Source of the DNA: Nocardia niwae NBRC 108934 = DSM 45340
GTDB taxonomy: Bacteria > Actinomycetota > Actinomycetes > Mycobacteriales > Mycobacteriaceae
DNA length: 64,000 bases
NCBI RefSeq assembly: GCF_001613465.1
Contig: NZ_BDCK01000020.1
Span: 248,001-312,000, forward strand
Direction: 5' to 3'
Position numbers and translations under genes: made by a program. The notes beneath the pieces were generated by a model. That model searched no databases. It saw only the letters and a program-made list of their open reading frames with translations, and was not told where the DNA came from. Below are positions 60,108-64,000 of this stretch, one piece after another; the first letter of the stretch is position 1, and each line of letters opens with the position of its first letter.

Positions 60108-61295
60108 ATGCTTCGATTGGTCATCGCCACCGCAGCGGCCGCGCTCTGTGTGATCACACCGCAGGCCGCGGCGCAGCCGATCTATCCCGCGCCGGATCCG
60201 GACCCGTTCTACGCCACTCCGGCCGACCTCGACGCCGCCCCGGGCGACGTCCTCGCCGTACGGCCGATGCCCGCGCTTCCCGCGTTCCCCGGTTCGACGG
60301 TCACGATGATCAAGTTCCGCTCCACCAACTCCGCGGGTGAGCCGATCGCGGCCACCACCACCGTGCTGACCCCGCCGAATCCCACCCCCGGCCGGCCGCT
60401 GCTGTCCTACCAGCACATCATCAACGCACTCGGCACCAAGTGCGCGGTCTCCCGCGTGCTCTACACCAGCGACCCCAATCTGGCTGTGCGCGAAGCGCCC
60501 GCGCTCAACGCCCTGCTCCTGCGCGGCTGGTCGGTCGCTCTCCCCGATCACCTGGGGCCCACCAGCGCCTACGGCGCCGCGAAACTCGGGGGCATGATCA
60601 CCCTGGACGGGCTGCGCGCCGCCCGGCGCGTCACGGAACTGGGACTGGCGGACAGCCGCATCGCCATGCTCGGCTACTCCGGCGGCGGGATGGCGAGCGC
60701 ATGGGCGGCCGCGCTGGCGCCGACCTACGCGCCGGAACTGCCGCTCGTCGGCGTCGCCGCGGGCGGGGTGCCGATGAACCTGGTCAAGATGATCGAAGGC
60801 CTGGGCTACGCGCCGCACGCGGCATTCGGTCTCGCCTTCGCCGCCGCCCTCGGGCTGGAGCGGGAATACCCGGCGCGGCTGCCGGTGAGTGAACAGCTGA
60901 ACTCGGTCGGACTGTCGGTCCGCAACCGGATCGCCGACAGTTGCACCAACGAGATCCTGCTGGCCGGCGCGGGCCGGGGGATCGTGGATGTCGCGGCCTC
61001 GAATTCGCTGGCCGACGACGAGCGCGCACGGGCCGTGCTCGAGGAGAACAGCCTGGAACTCTACGGAAACGTCCCGGCCACACCGATATACCAATGGCGC
61101 GCCGAGAACGACGCCCTTATTCCGGTGGAGTCGATCGATGCCACGCTCCGCCGGTACTGCGACGCGGGCGCACGAGTGCAATACGAGAAAATGCTCAGCC
61201 CGGACCATTTGTCCACCGCGGTACTCGGCGTCCCGTCCGCCATCGATTGGCTGGACGCGCGCTTCCACGGTGTGCCCGCACCGAGTAACTGCTGA
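60108..61295 (+). CDS. Secreted lipase (secretory lipase family)
   Basis: A 395-residue secreted hydrolase. Residues 1-22 are a signal peptide (LRLVIATAAAALCVITPQAAA). The lipase core has the nucleophile elbow LGYSGGGMASAW with S191, a conserved YQHIINALGTKC region and a C-terminal SPDHLSTAVLG with the catalytic His. This is the PF03583 secretory lipase layout of Nocardia and Rhodococcus. The ATG at 60108 gives the signal peptide; the in-frame upstream codons are excluded. It is monocistronic. Confidence 0.88.
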   Translation: MLRLVIATAAAALCVITPQAAAQPIYPAPDPDPFYATPADLDAAPGDVLAVRPMPALPAFPGSTVTMIKFRSTNSAGEPIAATTTVLTPPNPTPGRPLLSYQHIINALGTKCAVSRVLYTSDPNLAVREAPALNALLLRGWSVALPDHLGPTSAYGAAKLGGMITLDGLRAARRVTELGLADSRIAMLGYSGGGMASAWAAALAPTYAPELPLVGVAAGGVPMNLVKMIEGLGYAPHAAFGLAFAAALGLEREYPARLPVSEQLNSVGLSVRNRIADSCTNEILLAGAGRGIVDVAASNSLADDERARAVLEENSLELYGNVPATPIYQWRAENDALIPVESIDATLRRYCDAGARVQYEKMLSPDHLSTAVLGVPSAIDWLDARFHGVPAPSNC

Positions 61296-61375
61296 GGGCG
61301 GCCCGGCGGCGGCTGTTCACCGCCGACCGGGAGCGGATCGTTCCGCGGACCGCCACATCGGATTCGCGCCGAGGA

Positions 61376-61627
61376 CTAGACGTCCTTGCCGCTCTCGTAC
61401 GCGCTCTGGCGCGCCTCGTCGAGATCCGCTTCAGCACGGGCCTTTTCGGCCTCGGCTTCCTTCTGCGCCGCATCCCGCTGGGATTCGGCCTTGTCCTGCT
61501 GGGCGCGACCCTCTTTCTTCAGGTCCTCGTCACCGGTGACGACGCCAGCGGCTTCCTTCGCCTTCCCCTTGATGTCCTCGACGACACCCTCGACAGCTTC
61601 CCGGGGTCCGCTCTGATGCTCCGGCAT
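61376..61627 (-). CDS. CsbD-like stress protein with charged coiled tail
   Basis: An 83-residue hydrophilic protein. KGKAKEAAGVVTGDEDLKKEGRAQQDKAE near the N-terminus is the CsbD signature. The last 40 residues are an Ala/Glu/Lys/Asp-rich heptad helix (AQKEAEAEKARAEADLDEARQSAYE). It is a longer relative of the CsbD gene at 17512. ATG 61627 is preceded by GGGAGGTATGTG. Confidence 0.75.
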   Translation of the reverse strand: MPEHQSGPREAVEGVVEDIKGKAKEAAGVVTGDEDLKKEGRAQQDKAESQRDAAQKEAEAEKARAEADLDEARQSAYESGKDV

Positions 61628-61892
61628 CACATACCTCCCAATTCCTAGTCGGCTGACATCCGCCGCATACCCGCCTCCGGCGACGTCAATCGTCCTGTGA
61701 CGCCCACCACCTCCCGCCGCCTCCGAAGCGGACATCGTCTGCCCACCCATCCCGCGCAAAGAATGGGGGCCCGACTATGCTCCCGCCTGGCGAATTTCAG
61801 GCGGGACGTGGCGTAAATGCCTCTGGGAAAGGCTCGGTCGCCTCGATAAATTCGGTTCGCGAAGGGACCTGACCACAAGGAGTTCGCCGATC

Positions 61893-62285
61893 ATGAATTA
61901 CGTCGCGCCGGTGCTGATCGGCGTTCTGTACGCGGTCGCGATGTCGGCGATCCCGGAGCCGCATCGGCGCCGTTTCAATGCCGTCATGGTCGCCGGCGCC
62001 GGGGCGGCCTATCTCAGCGGCGGCGGGTTCGGCGGTTGGGAATTCGTTTTCACAGCCGTCGTCACCTACTGCGCCTACCGCGGACTGGAGTCCTGGACCT
62101 TCATCGGCATCGCCTGGCTCCTGCACACCGCATGGGACCTATCGCATCACTTCAAAGGCAACCCCATCATCCCGTTCGCACACGACTCGTCCCTGGGTTG
62201 CGGAATCTGCGACCCGGTCATCGCCGTGTGGTGCCTATACGGCGGCCCCTCGCTCTTCCGCCGCCGCACAGCGGCCGTTCCCTGA
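61893..62285 (+). CDS. DUF6010-type small membrane protein
   Basis: A 130-residue protein with four helices: MNYVAPVLIGVLYAVAMSAIPE, AVMVAGAGAAYLSGGGFGG, FVFTAVVTYCAYRGLESW and FIGIAWLLHTAWDLSHH, then a Cys-containing GCGICDPVIAVWCLYGG segment. This is the recently named DUF6010 pattern of actinobacterial membrane proteins; function unknown. AAGGAG precedes the ATG by 12 nt. Confidence 0.75.
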   Translation: MNYVAPVLIGVLYAVAMSAIPEPHRRRFNAVMVAGAGAAYLSGGGFGGWEFVFTAVVTYCAYRGLESWTFIGIAWLLHTAWDLSHHFKGNPIIPFAHDSSLGCGICDPVIAVWCLYGGPSLFRRRTAAVP

Positions 62286-62339
62286 ACCGAATGTCACGCG
62301 GACCGGCTCCAGCGATCCGCACCCGTGCGCTGACGGAGT

Positions 62340-62624
62340 TCAGAGGTCATCGATGTCGATGAGCGCGTCCTGCAATGCGCGGGCGACCAGAGCGGCTTTC
62401 GTCGGAGCGGGGCGGCCGACCGCGGCGTACTTGTCCCTGATCCGCGACAGGTGAGTGTTGACCGTCCCGAGCGAGATGTACAGGCGCCGCCCGACTTCCA
62501 CCTTCGAGTCCGACGCGATCCACGCCAGCAGCACTTCGATCTCCCGGCTGCTCAGCGCCGGACGCTCCCGCGGTCCCAGTCCAGCGGACAGCTGGTCGTT
62601 CCTGTGGTCGAACGCGATACTCAT
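62340..62624 (-). CDS. Stand-alone LuxR-type HTH regulator
   Basis: A 94-residue protein that is almost entirely a LuxR C-terminal HTH: LSSREIEVLLAWIASDSKVEVGRRLYISLGTVNTHLSRIRDKYAAVGR. It has no receiver, NTPase or ligand domain, unlike most LuxR proteins of similar core. ATG 62624 overlaps the stop of an upstream ORF by 4 nt (ATGA), which argues for translational coupling. Confidence 0.8.
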   Translation of the reverse strand: MSIAFDHRNDQLSAGLGPRERPALSSREIEVLLAWIASDSKVEVGRRLYISLGTVNTHLSRIRDKYAAVGRPAPTKAALVARALQDALIDIDDL

Positions 62625-62998
62625 GAACCAATCCTTTGCAATACTTCGCTATTTCGAGTCATTCGAAGACAAGGTCCCGATGCCGACGGCTCTCGGCGCG
62701 GCAGGGCATCCCCCTCGCGGGCGGTATCCACGCAGTACTGCGCGGTGGTAAAGATCGATGAGACGGGATGAGAAGACAGGAATTGAACCGACCAGTTCGT
62801 CGCCCCCTCGAGTACTATCCTCCCGGATGTCTCGCGATCACAAATCTCGTTTTCGATCGAAACACCACGGTTTTGCAAGAACAGTCTGCACTCGGGCCGA
62901 GCTTCGAGGGGCCTGAACAGCAAACGTTCGGTCATATACCCGACCGCGTGCATCCGATAACCCGGTCGTGGAGGATTCTGGTTGGTTTGATTCCCCAT
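62621..62998 (-). CDS. Hypothetical ORF coupled to the LuxR gene
   Basis: A 125-residue frame of no recognised family. Its stop (TGA 62621-62623) overlaps the LuxR ATG in an ATGA junction, the main support for it. Internal segments FLQNRGVSIENEICD and GATNWSVQFLSSHPVSSIFTTAQYC look globular. No good ribosome site is visible at 62998; ATG 62935 is an alternative. G+C is lower than the surroundings. Reality uncertain. Confidence 0.35.
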   Translation of the reverse strand: MGNQTNQNPPRPGYRMHAVGYMTERLLFRPLEARPECRLFLQNRGVSIENEICDRETSGRIVLEGATNWSVQFLSSHPVSSIFTTAQYCVDTAREGDALPRREPSASGPCLRMTRNSEVLQRIGS

Positions 62999-63209
62999 AT
63001 GGTCGGGTTTTCGTTCCCGACCAGAGCCACGCGCTCAGCAATCGAGCTCCCGCTGAGCCGCGGGTCGATGAGTCAGTGTCGGTCGGCGCATTCCTTCCGT
63101 CGTTGCCGCAACGCCGGCGTTGTCATCTTCGGATCACCTGCGAGGCCCGTGTGCAGCCAGCCGCGAACTACGGCTCCAGCATCCGGTGGGCAGTCGGCGG
63201 GCAACAGGG
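62999..63209. other. Intergenic region without a supported gene
   Basis: Lies between the coupled ORF and the hairpins that follow the MFS gene. No supported gene. Confidence 0.4.
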
Positions 63210-63244
63210 GTTGCCCGTTGCCGCTCCAGATGGCAACGGGCAAC
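63210..63244. terminator. Large hairpin between MFS and LuxR units
   Basis: GTTGCCCGTTGCC/GGCAACGGGCAAC, perfect 13-bp arms with a 9-nt loop. It lies downstream of the MFS gene terminator and has no T tract, so it may act as a second terminator or a separate element. Confidence 0.4.
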
Positions 63245-63303
63245 ACGGTCCCCGCGAATACCCATGAGCGAGAACCCGGAGGCACGACTCGGAGCCACCG
63301 AGA

Positions 63304-63349
63304 CACGGCGAAGCCCCTGGCCGTCGATGCGGACAGGGGCTTCGCCGTG
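63304..63349. terminator. Strong terminator after the MFS gene
   Basis: A perfect 16-bp stem CACGGCGAAGCCCCTG/CAGGGGCTTCGCCGTG (63304-63319 with 63334-63349) with a 14-nt loop, 12 nt beyond the MFS stop. Confidence 0.7.
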
Positions 63350-63360
63350 GTGAGAGTTGT

Positions 63361-64000
63361 TCAGTGCTTGGTCAATTGCGGCGTCGCCGCCTCGGGCTCG
63401 ACCGCTTGTTCCGGAGCGGCCGCCCGGCTCGGCAAGAGCACCGCCATGACGATCACGACCAGTGCCAGCGCCGCCGAGACGAGGAAGGCCAGCCGCATCC
63501 CGTCGAGATGCGCGGTGACTACGTCGGTGCCCTCCGCGGCCAGCGAGGTGGCGCGGGCCGACATCACCGTCACCACCAGAGCAGTGCCGAACGCCGCGGC
63601 GACCTGCTGCAAGGTGCCGAGCATGGAACTGCCGTGCGAGTACAGCTGTTGCGGCAACGCACCGAGACCGAGCGTGAAGACCGGGGTGAAGGCCGCCGCC
63701 AGCGACACCATCAGCAGGATGTGCAGGGCCAGCAGCTGCCAGTACGGCATGGTCATCGAGATCTGGGTGAACCCGGCCAGCGACGCGGCGATGCCGATCG
63801 ACCCCGGAATCACCAGCGAGCGTCCGCCGAACCGGTCGAACAGGCGACCGACGGTGGGGCCGAGCAGACCCATCGCCAGCCCGCCGGGCATCACCAGCAA
63901 GCCGGTGGCCAATGGGCTCAGGCCACGCAGATTCTGCAGGTACAGCGGCAGCAGGATCATCGATCCGAGCATCGCCATGAAGGCCACCGACATCAGGATC
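63361..64000 (-). CDS. DHA2-type (EmrB/QacA-like) MFS transporter, C-terminal part
   Basis: The gene runs off the right edge; about 213 C-terminal residues are visible. They form the last helices of a 14-helix drug exporter: SMILLPLYLQNLRGLSPLATGLLVMPGG, GPTVGRLFDRFGGR, ALHILLMVSLAAAFTPVF, and QQVAAAFGTALVVTVM then LAFLVSAALALVVIVMAVLLP and a short acidic tail. The loop LFDRFGGR and the LSPLATGLLVMPGG motif are DHA2 signatures. It exports drugs or toxic compounds by proton antiport. Confidence 0.85.
   Translation of the reverse strand, partial: ILMSVAFMAMLGSMILLPLYLQNLRGLSPLATGLLVMPGGLAMGLLGPTVGRLFDRFGGRSLVIPGSIGIAASLAGFTQISMTMPYWQLLALHILLMVSLAAAFTPVFTLGLGALPQQLYSHGSSMLGTLQQVAAAFGTALVVTVMSARATSLAAEGTDVVTAHLDGMRLAFLVSAALALVVIVMAVLLPSRAAAPEQAVEPEAATPQLTKH

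Noticed and set aside
1..64000. CRISPR arrays and insertion sequences
   Set aside because: No regularly spaced direct repeats with unique spacers and no transposase with terminal inverted repeats were seen; the only tandem repeat is the coding repeat at 50266-50385.

Overview
This window looks like the chromosome of a mycolic-acid actinomycete, most likely Nocardia or a near relative. The DNA is very G+C rich, GTG and TTG starts are common, and the gene families are typical of that group: a sigF/rsbW stress-sigma pair, a wax ester synthase/diacylglycerol acyltransferase, an EphD-type epoxide hydrolase-dehydrogenase, a CYP125-like steroid P450, an F420-dependent Ddn-family protein and a remnant of a mycolyltransferase-type esterase. 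Calls come from reading the sequence only; no database search was run.

Layout. 0-12 kb: the end of pabB, two TerD-domain stress genes (one fused to an HNH nuclease, one to a VWA domain), a P450/TetR unit with an operator-like palindrome, a truncated hemoglobin, a tandem pair of DUF1254-type lipoproteins with duplicated promoters, and a divergent pair of small membrane proteins, one frameshifted. 12-28 kb: mostly housekeeping and stress genes (SDR-DUF2867, AI-2E permease, OsmC/metY, secreted and CsbD proteins, a FadR-type regulator with sterol desaturase and a clear operator, MMPL/MarR, rsbW-sigF, VOC/GlxA-type regulator with a palindrome over its start codon, kup). 28-32 kb: an unusual trypsin-like protease/NUC1 nuclease fusion, an SRPBCC protein and a lipoprotein/membrane protein pair.

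32-48 kb is accessory. An AfsR-like SARP regulator lies between a ferredoxin/P450 pair and a DrrAB-type ABC exporter. A 69-nt block holding four heptamer repeats of the SARP-box type is duplicated in front of both operons, and a vestige of the ABC gene's first codons precedes the ferredoxin. Next is a minus-strand operon of lower G+C (carnitine-acyltransferase-like protein, MFS exporter, aminotransferase, 2-hydroxyacid-dehydrogenase-like protein), in which two of the enzymes appear to lack canonical catalytic residues. A type III polyketide synthase follows. The right edge has an integrase remnant lying against the 3' end of a tRNA with a CAT anticodon, which suggests an old integrated island.

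48-64 kb returns to core lipid and stress functions: Ddn-family protein, MDR oxidoreductase, a His/Cys/Ser-Gly repeat membrane protein beside a GRDP-like protein, then a lipid/steroid block (EphD, VanB-type reductase, PF10118 protein, WS/DGAT, alpha/beta hydrolase, 3-alpha,20-beta-hydroxysteroid dehydrogenase). Three operators in this block match the KstR consensus exactly. The window ends with a YdcF protein, secreted lipase, CsbD protein, DUF6010 protein, a stand-alone LuxR HTH protein and the end of a DHA2-type MFS exporter.
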